DNA of 64,000 nt from Struthio camelus (GCF_040807025.1 NC_090945.1:39363088-39427087), one strand, 5' to 3'. Positions 27,701 to 38,679 are shown, counted from the stretch's first letter. Translations and numbers: made by a program. Notes: generated from the letters alone by a model not told the origin.

Positions 27701-30700
27701 ACTACAATATTTACAAACTACTCATTTTTAAAAAAAAATCTTGGGATTTTTCTATGTAATAGAGTAAATAATCTTTATAGTCGTGAGTATGAGAGATGCA
27801 TTGTCTTCAAAGGGGAGTTGTGACCATTTTGTACAGACAGTAACTAGTTATCAGGACAGTAGCAACTACATTTATTTTCCACCAGCACTGGAAGCAGAGA
27901 TGCGTGTTAATGGGGTAAAAGTCATCAGCCAGTCAAGAAATGAGAAATGGCTGCTGCGTCTGCTTCAGAAATACTACGCTGTTAACACCAACATGGAGGT
28001 GGTGGGGGAAGAGGGGATGGCTGGCACAGCATTCAGCTGTACAAAGGTACAAGGCGTTTAAGAAACAGAGCAGGAGAGATCAGTTTTGTAGTATGGTGCT
28101 CAGCCTGATATTTCATTTGGTAGGTGTTTCTATGGAGAAAGCTTTGGGAAGTTTCATGGGAATACTACAAGCAATGCAGGAATACAGACTGAAAAGATTG
28201 TTACTTCAAAGTATACCATTATTTGTAGCTGTTATTAAAATGTACTCATTTTCATATTGTCTAGATCTGCCAAGCGGTCCGCATACTTATCGCTTAGAAG
28301 ACCTTGCCTACACTAGAAGCGGAGACAAAGGCAATTCTGCAAACATAGGTATTCTTCTTTTTCTTTCCTTCTAAAGTGATGGAAGGCTTTCAAATAAGAG
28401 CTAGGCACCAAGTGCTGCTCTTAAATTTTTTGGAAATCTCTCACATCACTTGCTATTTTTTTTTCTTTTTTTTCCCTTATTGCCTTGATGCTGAAAGAAA
28501 AATTAATCCATGCAAAGCCTGGATCTTACTAATGGAATGTTTGTAGTTTTCTGTTCAGCAGCTGTTGAAATTGAGGTACTAAAAAAATACTTGCAAATCA
28601 ATGCTACAAATTTGCAAAGTCAAGCTCCCCAGAGTTAAGCGATGCCTTTTTAAGGTTTCCTTCATGTCTTAGTTGCTACTTATTTGTGCGTATGTGTTAT
28701 CTAATATAATCTCATGGTTGTCTGATCATGTATAATATTTCCATATGTGAACTTCATAACATATGGCTAAAACATTGATAATGCTAGGAAGTACAAAAGT
28801 CTTTCTTACATGTAAGAGATTATTTTTAATTACATTGTTAATCCAAATGGTATATTTCAGTGTGCAGTCTCTTTACATTGATTATGCTGCTTCTTGCATT
28901 GTTTAATAATTCCTTCTGTTCCTTACTTCTGCATGCAACAAATGGCTCTCTTACTTGTTGGAAGATGAGAGCGTGTGCTGTTCAAAGCTCATTATGAATT
29001 AAAGGTGCGTTTGGGATTTGATTTGCTAATAGCTGTTGTGCTAAAACTGATAAATTTTGTTCATTTATATCTAAGGAATATAGTTTTCTTGCCCTTGTCT
29101 GTGCAACTGTTTTTCTGGGGGTTGAAGAATGAAGGACTCTTGATTATTTTTGTTCAAACTATAGTTGACCTGTATTTCAGTGTAGCATTGGCAAATCATG
29201 AACAATAGTTAATAGACTTCCTCAGATCTAGAGAAATCATTGCTTTAATAAAGAACAACAACAAGACACTTGATCTGTAAGTTTGTATCTCTGAATTTCA
29301 AAGTTTAATTTAAAGATACCTGCATTGGGAACCAAATTCCTATGAGACGCAAATCTCCTGCTTCCCTGATCCTGCTATGGAACCTCAGCTTCAACATGAA
29401 GTTATGTAACGCTTATTAAAGCCTACTTATAGCAAAAACAAGGCAACTATGTTTTCTCCCGTTTACAACCGAATCTCATGCAAGGAGTGGGGGAAGAACC
29501 AAAGCTTCAGTTTCTCTCCCCAGCTGATCTGATCATGCTTTATTATGGTTAATTGCAATTACTTACCTAAATCTTGTGAGCTATTTAGGGAAGAGAACTG
29601 CACATGGATTGTTTGTTGTGATTTTGTTGTTGTTCTTTAGATGTCTCTCAGTGGCATGAGACCGTTTGCAAATAGAAAAATGTCTAATAATATCAGTCCA
29701 GGAGCATTCCTTCTTGTCATGTCCCGCACTACCTCTCTACTGACAAATGGAAAGCTGTCATGCTATTTTATTCGGGTATTCATTAAAGAGGAGCCATATG
29801 TACAGTTTCAGATGAGAAGATGCTCTCAAATCAGTTTGTAAAGGAAAAGTACACATTGGTTTTAATAGTTTATATTCCAACTAACACCTGCTATACCTGA
29901 CAGGTGTGATAGCACGGCATCCCCTCTACTATCCATACCTAAAGAAAACTTTAACTGCTCAGGCCTTGGAGGACTACTTCCAACACCTTTTAGAGCGGGA
30001 ACAACCTGAAGAAAAACTAGTAACAAGGTGAGTAGCTTGCTGCTCGATCCACAGTTGTGTGTAGGTACATGATGGTATCAGAAATTATTTTCAAGTATGT
30101 TAACATAAATACTGCAAACCTGCCTGTATTGTCTTTAATGAACCTGGTCTTCTCTTGAAGCTGGACAAAGGCATGATTCAGTTTAGCAGAGGCGTTGTAA
30201 GTTCTCCAAATCAGCGTATTAATGTTATGGATACTTTGTTTTGTTCCAGTACAGATATGCCTCCACAAAATAGAAATAACTTCTAAAGTAATTTGAGAAA
30301 TGGCTCAAAAGTGAGAGGAAAATACATCTGGAGACTGCAGGAGCCTTACTAACTGAGGCTTCCCAAGCCTCTGAGCCACTGCAGAACTGGGAATTCGAAA
30401 TCCCCAAGATACCATCTGAAAGGCATGCACAAAACCATTATCAGCTGGAGCCCCAAACTACCTGCTGTTCCATCAGAAACCTGCTTCATCCTATCACTGT
30501 CTCTGCAGAAGGCTTCAATTTTTATGAAGTTTACGCACTTGAGAGCAGAGAATGTATTCTGTTGAGTTCTGCCTCACCTGCACTCTTGCTACCTTCACCA
30601 AGCCAGAATTTTAAAAAAAAGCACACATCTAGTTTCCCTTTTCAAAATATGAGAACATAATGTGCATCCTAAATAGGACACATTTACCTGGTATTGATCT

Positions 30701-33700
30701 AGAGTATCCTCTGCCAGTAAACAGCATACAAAACATTTTCATTCCCATGGCTGATGCTAAGGCTCCTTTCTGGGGACTACTGAAGGCTCTTGTAGTATGA
30801 GATAATAGGGCTCATCCTTCTAAAGTTTTAAAAACCTGTTGACTGTCTTATTGATACACAATTCTAATATTGCAACAGGCTATTCAGTCTTCAGTATTTC
30901 TAAAACCTGTTTTGATATAAGTTGTACTATCAATATATCACTTATACTGCAAGATGGAGAGTCTACCAAAATCATTATATATTGTCATGGGTGTTGGATA
31001 AACTGTTAAGTATCTCGCTTGGCTCTTTAAAGAGCCTGGCTCAGAAAGGTGCAACTGCAAGCTCAGAGAGAGCTTGGGGCTATTTTAACCACTGCTCTTT
31101 CTAAGTACTGTTCTTTATCTCAGTAAGCTGCTCAATGCAGATCTTGCCCACTATTTTGTAAGTATCTAATAAATCCTAATATTAAAGAAGGTAATTGAAT
31201 TTTCTCTGAAACAGAGCAGAGAAGGGCAAAAAATTAAGTGTCATGCCTTGTAATGGTACTTTTAGAAATTGATTTATTGTAGTTCCTTAACACTGTTTAT
31301 GTTCATAAATAAAAGTTGAAGTTTGCTGTGTCTGGCTAAAGCCAATTTATTTTGATTAATTAGATTATCTGTTCCTGGGTTTGGCTTCTTTTAATGATGT
31401 GATAATGGAGCTCTGTGAGTGAATTGAAAAACTACTGGGGAAAAGAATAGATCCTTTTGTGGAAATGTTTAGGATTATAAGGATTACACTCATGTGCTTC
31501 AGATTCTGCAGTTTCTATTTTAAATGCTTGTTTAATTTTTAGTTTTTATTGTCGTTAAAAGGGCTGTCTTACTCTTTCATTTCCTTTCATTTCCTTTACC
31601 TAAAATGCGAGTGATTGGGGGGGGGGGGGGGGAGTATATATTCTTTTGGTACTAAAAACATACCAGCAATGGCTCTGCCTCACCACTGACCAGAGGTTAA
31701 CAACCAATTGCCTTTCCTTCTTTTTCTTTAAAACTATTAATATAAATAGGTATGCCACATGGAGAGAAAAGATAGGATTATTTTTGATAGATATAACTGA
31801 AAACTCAGAAGGTTCCAGGTTTTCAGGTAGCACAATCTTTAAAGATTTTCTTTCAAAAAAATCTATGAAATTGCTTTTTACCCACCTATGTAGAGTACAT
31901 TCTTGAGTTAATGACATTTTTTTCTCTTGTGCGTAGTGGTGATGTGCAAGCCCAGCAGGAAGTCAGACCAATCTAAGGGAAGGCAAGGCAGAGATAATTG
32001 TATTCAGGCAGAAACTTGGTCTAAGTTTAAAAAAGGATGCCAGGCATCCTTTTGCTATGTAAACACATATAAACGTTCTGACTGTTACTGCCATTAATAG
32101 CATTAGTAAGTAACAGCATCAGCAGCATCAATGCTGTAGTAAAATGTAGGGTAGATATAAGATCTTACTCTGTGTGTGGTGTGGGTTTTTTTGTTGCTGT
32201 TTTTTTAGAGACATTTTTGCCCTCCATCTTGTTAATACTAGGTCATCTATCTGTTTTGTATACAATGGCTTATAAATTGACATCTGATAATTTTAAAGAG
32301 TAGAGAACAGTATTAGCGTTGTACCTATAAGTTGTTTTATTAAGGATTTATGTTATAAGCTTAAGAAAAGGAATAAGAAACTTCTCACTTAGTGGTCATA
32401 GGCCACTTATTTGAGAAGAATAAGAAAGTTATTCTGTAAAAACCTGCTAATTTATTTTTCTGTCTTTGAAAGACAGTTATCTTCCTTCTGAGAGCATTCG
32501 GTTGCTCAGAAATCTAATATGAAAGCCGATTTCTTGTTATGGGATACTTTTAGTAAGAATCGAAGAACAGGAAAGCAGTGCTTCTTATGTGGACACAGAC
32601 ACTTCTAAATTGTTTTTTGTACATATCCTTATTATGAAAAATAAAGCCTCATGTACTTTCCTACAGCGTATCGCTCACGCAGACATCTCTTGTTAGCCTA
32701 CAAGTTCATCTCCTGCTTCCCTCTGACAGGAGGAATGCCATCTTTCTCTTGATAGAAATGCACTAAACGATTTTAAGCATGCTATAATTTCCATGTATTT
32801 TTAACAGGAAATTCACAGGGAAACTTGACTTCTATTGAATACATACGGACAGCACTTTTAAAGGAAGTAGTTAAGCAGGCACCCCATTGTGCATAAGCAT
32901 AAAAGTTCAGCTAGGACAGTGAATTTTCCTTGTTTTATTGGTTTCTGTCACAGCCTTAGTATTCGTCGAAGGATTTTTTGTTTTCTGTGCTTTTTAAAAG
33001 CAGCTCTTAAAACTTTTGATTGAATTATGCAATTAGATAGTATTTTCTTACTTATTTTAGCTCTCAGTTAATTACAGTTATTTAAATTGTTTAATTATGC
33101 TGTGCAAACACCTGGTAACATCTTGGCTGATGCATTGTTGCTGCTTAAGACTATCATGATGGTTACAGCGTTTTTTTTTTTTTGTGGAAGTATGTTTTGT
33201 GTGCACAAATATTTTGGACATCAAATGTTTCAAATAGGCCTTAAAATACTGCAAATACTGCCCTTTGAGTATTTTTGTAATTTTTAGTTAGAATCTGTTA
33301 CTGTAAATATTTCCTCAAATTAATTGAAGTGAATGTGCCATTCTTTGATGTTCCAAATTAAGATCTGTTATTTATATTATCTGCTCCCTCTGTCAGAATT
33401 ATTGCGGGAGGCAAAATGACACTCTTCCACTCTTTTTGTCATTTGTGTCTGCTTTGATGCACTGTTCAGTTTCTCTCCTGATTCAAAATGAGTGATTTTC
33501 CTGTAACTTGAGAGCTGAGGTATTAGCTTCTGGAATACATATTCTGTTACTCTAAATCTGGTGGAGAGATCTGGAAGTTAGGAAATATTCCATTGCCTGG
33601 AACTAATAGCCAGGTTTTCAAGGTAAAATTTACTGTTAGTATTTTGATAGACCTCCAGCTCTCATGGTGTATGGTTTATTGGTAATTGGTATTGAGAGTT

Positions 33701-36700
33701 TTTTGGTTTAAAATTCTGTGGGGTTCTGATTCTGCTATGTGGTTGATTATGCTGTTAAATGTATTAAATCATGTAGATGACTTACTGTTGATTAATCTGA
33801 CAGTGCTCTACTAGACAATGGGAATATCAAGAAGTCAGCGATTTCAAACTTTCCTACCTTCCCAATGCATTTGCCTTCAAGTATGATGATGTTATGATAA
33901 TGTTAATGTTATGTAACAACACCTAAACAACTAAATTTCAAGGATGCTTTGTTTTAGTATAAATGATTTTGAAGGGAGATGGCCTGTTGTTTTTTCCAGT
34001 TTGCTCATTTATGCTTTTTGTGGGAGGCACAAAAGGAAAACCTGTAGATCTTCTATGTATTTGTTACCTGCTCATTCTGTGTCAGTGTGTTGGAGTTTCC
34101 ATAGACTTCATTATCTTACCTATGACAATACCTTATAGCAAACAAATTCAGCTCCATTTCAGGCCTGTATATGAAACTATTCTATTCTGAAGTCATTGAG
34201 TCCTACACAGTATTTTCTGATTCATAGCCTCATTGTAGTTCTTAATGTAAATACTGGGTCTCTGCAGGATTTCTTACACTAAGCCTGTTCTTCTGTAAAC
34301 TTTGCATGTGTTGTGTCTTTCATCCTGTGTAGTAGTATGCTACAGAAAACTAGCACTGCTTTGCTTTGGTTGAAGTTAATGAGGTCAAGGCTTTATTATC
34401 ATCATCCACATCATGAACGCTATGACAGGGATCTTTTGTGTGTTTTCGTCAGGAAGGGTCCTGTTTCCAAAATTCATCAAATAGGTGTCTCAATTTTCAG
34501 TGCAATTTCAATGGAGTGGTGGAGTTAAGAACTTTAGTGTGTATGCTTCAGTTTCTTGGGTTATTGTTCCAATTTTTTAATTTTAGCCAGAACTTCAGAT
34601 GTTTTTGTTGGATTACTGGTAATACCACAGAATCACAGAATCACAGAATCGTTTAGGTTGGAAGGGACCTCTGGAGATCATCTAGTCCAACCTCCCTGTT
34701 CAAACAGGGTTACCTAGAGCATATTGCCCAGGATCACATCCAGACGGCTTTTGAATATCTCCAGCGAAGGAGACTCCACCACCTCTCTGGGCAACCTGTT
34801 CCAAGTTCAGGTTCTTTCCAAATGTAGGTATTGAATAATTTAGGATTTCTTAATGGACTTGCTATTTGTTTTCCTGCTTTACCTAAATTATGAATGTACA
34901 CTGGTGTACCTCAGTGCTTTTGCTGGTCTTAAGCAAAGGTGATGGGAGGAGTTGAAAGTAGTACTTTGTACAGCCTTCTTTTTATGAAGATGAAGCAAAC
35001 TACAATTTTGATCGGAAAATAACTGTTTGAGTGATCCTTTACACTATCTGATGGCTTCTAGCAGGGGCCACACTTTACTAGTGATAACCAAGGTGCCAAG
35101 AACTCTTTTTGCTGGCCATAAAGCAAAACAAATAGAAAAAGAAACAAGCAACCACTCACCCACCTCTGGGAGACCTCTCTTCGTTACTGCAAAATATGAT
35201 GGAGATGACTTCCTGTGGGCATAAAACTTCTATCAGAATGAAATGATAAGTTTGGAGTAGATTCAGGTCATCTTTTCAAAAAGGAATAACCACAAGCTTG
35301 TAAAAGGACGAAGGTTCATTCATGATGAAGTCTACTGAAAACTCCTTCATCCACTTAGAATTTGCAAAGCAGTGTATCAGAAGTGCCAAATTACTAACTA
35401 GATTCGTAAAGATGTATCATAGCCTTCTATATTCTGATGTAGAAACAGACAAGGGAAGTTTTATAGCTGCTTCGAAAATATGGTCAACAGAATACTAACA
35501 CCAATTTTTTTCCCTAATAACAACGATTCTGCTGAAGTAGAATGTGGTAATAAAAGAGCAGACAGAAAATAAAAAATCGTGGTCTAGGAGTCAGGTGCGG
35601 AGGGCAAGACACTCAGTGAATACTACTTGCAAAACATACCAAGAACTAAAGCATTTACTAGGCCATTTATCAGAACCATAGGTTGACCTCATCTTCCAGT
35701 AGTGATTTGGGTCATCTGTCTAAGGTACAAGGGCATACTGAGCAGTGAATATCAGCAACAGCCATAATTTTTGCAATGCCAAAACAGGACTGAAAAGGAT
35801 AAACTTCAAAGTGACAAAATCAGTAATATAAAACTGAAGATGAAGGAGCACTGCAAGAAATTCCAGCTATTTTAGAGGACAGATCTGAAGAATGTGTTGC
35901 AAGCAGATAGACTAAAGAAAAATAGTGTTGGAGAACGTATGATTTAAATTGTAGCAGTCAAACATCATCAGTCAAACATTTTTCAGTTACTCTTCAGTTA
36001 CTCTTCAGTTACTCTTCATGTCTTGCTGATGTACTGATGAAATTATTTCATAAGGAAATACAGGAAAGCCATCATTTCCAATATTAGGGGAAAACAAAAA
36101 ACATAGAAACACCAGAAGAATGCAAAAAAGAAGACAGCACTGAAAAACTGTGCAAGGACAGGCTCATGGAAATATGCTATAGACCTATTTATTGAATTTG
36201 AAACAGTTTAATTAGGAAACCACAGAGGTATTTGCTAAATTTCTACAAAAGTTTCCACCAATCAAAAGGAGGGATGGAAAAATGCTTACTGTGGCAGTGG
36301 AACAGAAATAAAGAAGGTCTGTTACACTGAAATAGAACTGTTTTATCTTAAAGTGTTTTACTCTGGTAAAGTGTTCAAATGTAGCTTTACTTTTTTTTCT
36401 TTTTTAGAACCAACTTGTTTCTCAGTAATAGACAGCATAACTTGCTGATCAGATGGCAGCTAGTGTTAGCAAAAGGGAGTTCTGAGAATCTGAGAATTAA
36501 ATGATTTTATTTTTGCTTAACAGAACTAGAAGATATTAAAAATACTGCCCACTGTGATCGTTGTTCATATTGGATCTTGAACCTCTTGCCTGCTGAGGTT
36601 TCTTTATGCATTTTAACTCTTTTAAATTTAGAAAACTGCCTCAATTAGAAATTAGTGAATTTTGCGGTTGAGTTAGAAGAGAATGATTACATTTTGATCC

Positions 36701-38679
36701 TGCCTTAATACTATTAAGGAGTTTGATTTGGGCACGGGGGAGGAACAAGGGGAAGGCCAAGGGTTAATTTTCAGTTGACTTATATATATCACAGAATCAC
36801 AGAATCGTTTAGGTTGGAAGGGACCTCTGGAGATCATCTAGTCCAACCTCCCTGTTCAAGCAGGGTCACCTAGAGCATATTGCCCAGGATCACATCCAGA
36901 CGGCTTTTGAATATCTCCAGCGAAGGAGACTCCACCACCTCTCTGGGCAACCTGTTCCAATGCTCTGTCACCCTCACAGTGAAGAAGTTTTTTCTCAGGT
37001 TCAGATGGAACTTCCTGTGGTTCAGTTTCTGCCCATTGCCTCTTGTCCTGTTGCTGGGCACCACGGAGAAGAGGCTGGCCTCATCCTCTTGACACTCCCC
37101 CTTCAGATACTTGTACACGTTGATGAGATCCCCTCTCAATCTTCTCTTCTCCAGGCTCAACAGGCCCAGCTCTTGCAATCTTTCTTCATAGGAGAGATGC
37201 TCCAGCCCTCTAATCATCTTGACCCATATGCTTGACCCAGCAGCGGGGGACATCGTTACAAGCTTAAAATTTTTGCATGCTGCCTCTGGCTTGGTGTTCT
37301 GTATAAGTTGGCTTCCTTTTTTGTTTGTTTGTTTTTCATCTACTAAAACGCAACTTGTAAATTTTATTTTGCAGATATGAGTTGCCCGGAATCCATGGAT
37401 TAAATTTTGTTCTGAAGAATGCCCTTGGTGGTGGTGGCATAGCATCCCTAAGAAGTGACCCACAGGCATGTATCTAAGCATTTAATGTAGTTACCTTTTA
37501 TATTTATGTATTGCATTGTCTCTTTATAACCAGCTTTTAGGCTGGAACAGTAAGCAGTAGTTTTTGACTGTGTAGTTCTTTTTGATTTCACATGAATACA
37601 CATTATCTACCGCATTAAAAACTATGTAGTGAAGTATAGAGCTGATTTAGAATATTTAGTAGAAAAGATGTGTGCATATGAAAGGTAGCTGATTTGAAGA
37701 CTCTTACGAGTTGGATGTCCTTTGCAATGTGCTACCTATGTTTTTAGATATACCAGTTAAATCAGATTCTCAAAAATGCTGTCAAATTTTGGAGAATAAG
37801 AATTTACTAGACAGTTCTAATTAACTGTTTCCTTGTACATGTAGCAGCCATCAACTGTGAACTCCATTTGACTTTGCAAGAGTTCTACAAAGCCACATCA
37901 AGCAAAGCCTATGATTAATATAGTTAAATTATAGCTAATTAATATAAATATGAAGAGCGGGGAAAGATGCATAGGAGATTTTTTGTGTTGACCACATTAT
38001 TTGGATCTGAAACTAAAAAATGTTTACAAGTGTACATTTCAGATATTAAGCATTTGAAAACGTCTCTTAAACCTGAAGATAATATCCCTTAACGTGGTAA
38101 TGCTGTGGCTACAGTGAAGTATAATTCTGCCACCATAGGCTGAGAAATGCCTTAATTTGCAAATGATCGCAGCATGGTCAACAAGACTATTCACAAAGTA
38201 TGAATAGTGTGTGAATCAGATGGTAGAAGTGAAACTGAAAAATAATTTTTGTGCTAGGTAACAAACAGACTGAAGAAACTCTGGTCAATCTAATTAAGAT
38301 TAAATGCTTGAAAACCCTAACCGCATAGTTTTCCTTACTTAAGTATTTTGATTTACTAGTGAGAAAGCCAAATGAATGGAAAAGGTGAATATAACTTGTG
38401 TGAATATGCAATCCAAGGCTTGCAAAAACTCACCCAAAATTTATATGTATGTATATATAAACACACAAAAAAAAATTGTGAAGCATAATGAACGCATGTT
38501 CTGATTATGGAAAAAAAAATCCTATTTAACAGTTTTAAAAAACTGAATTGAAAAAGAGGGTGTATTTAGATTGTGTGTGTGTGTGTGTTTGTTTTTTCTT
38601 ACAGGGCAAAGCACTTGGACAGATGTTGTTGGATTTCCAGATAAAGAATGTTCCTGATTTAAAATCACTAATAGAATAA
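676..38679 (+). CDS. AtuA/DUF1446-family protein, 3' part of gene (nine coding exons, 5' end outside window)
   Basis: Spliced CDS: 676-787, 7517-7616, 17313-17352, 18824-18875, 22854-22965, 28265-28348, 29904-30027, 37375-37465, 38605-38679. Every junction keeps frame (790 nt: one base of a split codon, 262 codons and a TAA). Seen: family motifs in the expected order, LGYEDY and [49 protein letters not shown], then the C-terminal ferredoxin-like domain with [42 protein letters not shown] and [14 protein letters not shown]. Known: the namesake AtuA is encoded in the Pseudomonas acyclic-terpene (citronellol/geraniol) utilisation cluster; its biochemical role is not settled, and the animal members have no function I know of. 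Bacterial members are roughly 450-600 residues, so some 200 or more N-terminal residues should lie before the window. No signal peptide or membrane segment is visible in this part, suggesting a soluble protein. The family call is firm; the function is unknown. Confidence 0.9.
788..7516 (+). other. Intron of AtuA-like gene
   Basis: A 6.7-kb intron. It holds a degenerate TA-rich 17-bp tandem repeat near 3148-3198 and poly(T) tracts. No further exon is needed by phase or homology and no gene was recognised. Confidence 0.8.
3148..3198. repeat. AT-rich tandem repeat, about 17 bp, three degenerate copies
   Basis: Units of the form atacaagtgtattatat recur with small changes; the first and third copies share atacaagtgtatt exactly. 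Confidence 0.6.
7517..7616 (+). CDS. AtuA-like gene, second coding exon in window
   Basis: The acceptor is gaagcag ending at 7516 and the donor is GT at 7617 (gtaaat). The exon is 33 codons plus one base. It encodes [20 protein letters not shown] followed by [14 protein letters not shown] (the last codon is completed by the next exon), the family segment resembling RE-VLWIAARH...EIF-REIAPAGTGMAPG. The acceptor tract before it (tttttggaagcag) is a weak polypyrimidine tract, but homology and phase fix the boundary. Confidence 0.9.
14465..14479 (+). other. G-quadruplex motif
   Basis: Four GGG runs are separated by single bases (A, A, T). Three one-base loops is the most stable class of intramolecular parallel quadruplex. 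It lies on the sense strand of an AtuA-like intron, so it could form in pre-mRNA as well as DNA. Confidence 0.7.
15680..15709. repeat. CATA / CA microsatellite
   Basis: A run of catacatacatacata passes into cacacaca, followed by a C-rich tract. Confidence 0.8.
17313..17352 (+). CDS. AtuA-like gene, 40-nt exon carrying the GLTG-GGRP motif
   Basis: The acceptor is ttcatttccag ending at 17312 and the donor is GT at 17353 (gtaagt). Two bases complete the Ala of the previous exon, twelve codons encode [12 protein letters not shown], and two bases begin the next Val. This small exon would be missed by an ORF scan. It carries the most characteristic glycine-rich motif of the family. Confidence 0.9.
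18824..18875 (+). CDS. AtuA-like gene, 52-nt exon
   Basis: The acceptor is tgtgtctag ending at 18823 and the donor is GT at 18876 (gtaaga). One base completes Val and 17 codons encode [17 protein letters not shown], continuing the SPV-R-FSFL-PK segment of the family. It ends in phase 0. Confidence 0.9.
20687..20734. repeat. Exact 24-bp tandem duplication
   Basis: The unit beginning cttgcagtcaaggatctgat occurs twice head to tail without a mismatch (20687-20710 and 20711-20734), indicating a recent duplication in an intron of the AtuA-like gene. Confidence 0.9.
22854..22965 (+). CDS. AtuA-like gene, exon for the end of the N-terminal domain
   Basis: The acceptor is a strong polypyrimidine tract ending in cag at 22853 and the donor is GT at 22966 (gtatgt). 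It has 37 codons plus one base, encoding a segment starting [13 protein letters not shown] and ending in the linker NSELK. The residues between the two domains are poorly conserved in the family, so this assignment rests on splice sites, continuous phase and the flanking exons. Confidence 0.85.
23977..24024. repeat. 24-bp tandem duplication with two mismatches
   Basis: Units 23977-24000 and 24001-24024 begin gtatttctcaaaac and end gtaataga, differing at two bases. Intronic. Confidence 0.85.
26031..26056. repeat. Exact 13-bp tandem duplication
   Basis: ctcactaaatagt occurs twice in direct succession. Intronic. Confidence 0.9.
28265..28348 (+). CDS. AtuA-like gene, start of C-terminal ferredoxin-like domain
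   Basis: The acceptor is atattgtctag ending at 28264 and the donor is GT at 28349 (gtattc, a weaker donor). Two bases complete Asp, 27 codons follow, and one base begins Gly. It encodes [20 protein letters not shown] then KGNSANI. The ARSGDKGN-ANIG motif is the signature of the C-terminal AtuA ferredoxin-like domain, making this the clearest family marker in the gene. Confidence 0.92.
28349..29903 (+). other. Intron of AtuA-like gene
   Basis: A 1.6-kb AT-rich intron. Nothing was recognised beyond poly(T) tracts. Confidence 0.8.
29904..30027 (+). CDS. AtuA-like gene, ferredoxin-like domain, second exon
   Basis: The acceptor is tacctgacag ending at 29903 and the donor is GT at 30028 (gtgagt). 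Two bases complete Gly, 40 codons follow, and two bases begin Arg. It encodes [20 protein letters not shown] and then a short charged segment with [10 protein letters not shown]. The IGVIAR motif formed across the junction with the previous exon is conserved in the family. Confidence 0.92.
31617..31632. repeat. Poly(G) run of 16
   Basis: Sixteen consecutive G on the plus strand in an AtuA-like intron. The exact length is prone to sequencing error. Confidence 0.85.
34626..34812 (-). mobile_element. CR1 non-LTR retrotransposon, 3'-end fragment
   Basis: Three copies of the CR1 terminal octamer (cacagaat on the plus strand, ATTCTGTG on the sense strand) are followed by the classic GGTTGGAAGGGACCT and AGATCATCTAGTCCAACC segments, so the 3' end lies at the lower coordinate and the element is antisense to the AtuA-like gene. 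Only the 3' UTR and the last few dozen codons of ORF2 remain. Homology breaks off after the sequence ctgttcca near 34800; a few bases (gttcag) may continue across an internal deletion. Confidence 0.93.
35982..36018. repeat. 11-bp tandem repeat, 3.4 copies
   Basis: ttcagttactc is repeated three times exactly, with a partial fourth copy. Confidence 0.9.
36790..37225 (-). mobile_element. CR1 non-LTR retrotransposon, 5'-truncated copy with ORF2 C-terminus
   Basis: This is the same subfamily and orientation as the copy 2 kb upstream. The minus-strand frame ends at 36870 and encodes the well-known CR1 ORF2 tail, with [35 protein letters not shown], and [19 protein letters not shown]. The frame is intact over the retained part (about 110 codons). 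5' truncation is near 37225, as usual for target-primed reverse transcription. It lies about 150 bases upstream of an AtuA-like exon. Minus-strand ORF sequence beyond the element is antisense to that exon and is not part of CR1. Confidence 0.95.
37375..37465 (+). CDS. AtuA-like gene, ferredoxin-like domain, third exon (GC donor)
   Basis: The acceptor is attttattttgcag ending at 37374. One base completes Arg, and 30 codons encode [20 protein letters not shown] and then [10 protein letters not shown]. The family continues DPQGKAL, which requires the exon to end after CAG at 37465, leaving a GC donor (gcatgt) instead of GT. A GT four bases downstream (37470) would shift the frame. Confidence 0.88.
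37466..38604 (+). other. GC-AG intron of AtuA-like gene
   Basis: A 1.1-kb final intron beginning gcatgt and ending ttacag, with a TG dinucleotide run at 38572-38588 just before the acceptor. No other content was recognised. Confidence 0.8.
38572..38588. repeat. TG dinucleotide repeat
   Basis: A TG run lies within 20 bases of the acceptor of the last AtuA-like exon. TG tracts near acceptors can affect exon inclusion in other genes. Confidence 0.85.
38605..38679 (+). CDS. AtuA-like gene, last coding exon and stop
   Basis: The acceptor is tttttcttacag ending at 38604, preceded by a TG run. There are 24 codons, [20 protein letters not shown] then SLIE, and TAA at 38677-38679. The GKALGQ-LLD motif is the usual C-terminal strand and helix of AtuA proteins. 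Confidence 0.92.
   Translation, partial: GKALGQMLLDFQIKNVPDLKSLIE

Larger units (their letters stand above)
22966..28264 (+). other. Intron of AtuA-like gene
   Basis: A 5.3-kb intron containing an imperfect 24-bp duplication (23977-24024) and an exact 13-bp one (26031-26056). Unsupported frames of up to 125 codons on both strands (for example minus strand 27058-27435) resemble no family I know. Confidence 0.8.
30028..37374 (+). other. Intron of AtuA-like gene with two CR1 insertions
   Basis: A 7.3-kb intron holding a 16-base poly(G) run (31617-31632), two CR1 copies (34626-34812 and 36790-37225) and an 11-bp tandem repeat (35982-36018). No gene was recognised. Confidence 0.85.

Noticed and set aside
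30385..30405. tRNA B-box-like sequence (gaattcgaaatcc)
   Set aside because: No A box or cloverleaf could be drawn around it.
36870..37481. 203-codon minus-strand frame
   Set aside because: Only about the last 110 codons are CR1 ORF2; the upstream part is intron and the antisense of an AtuA-like exon read by chance.
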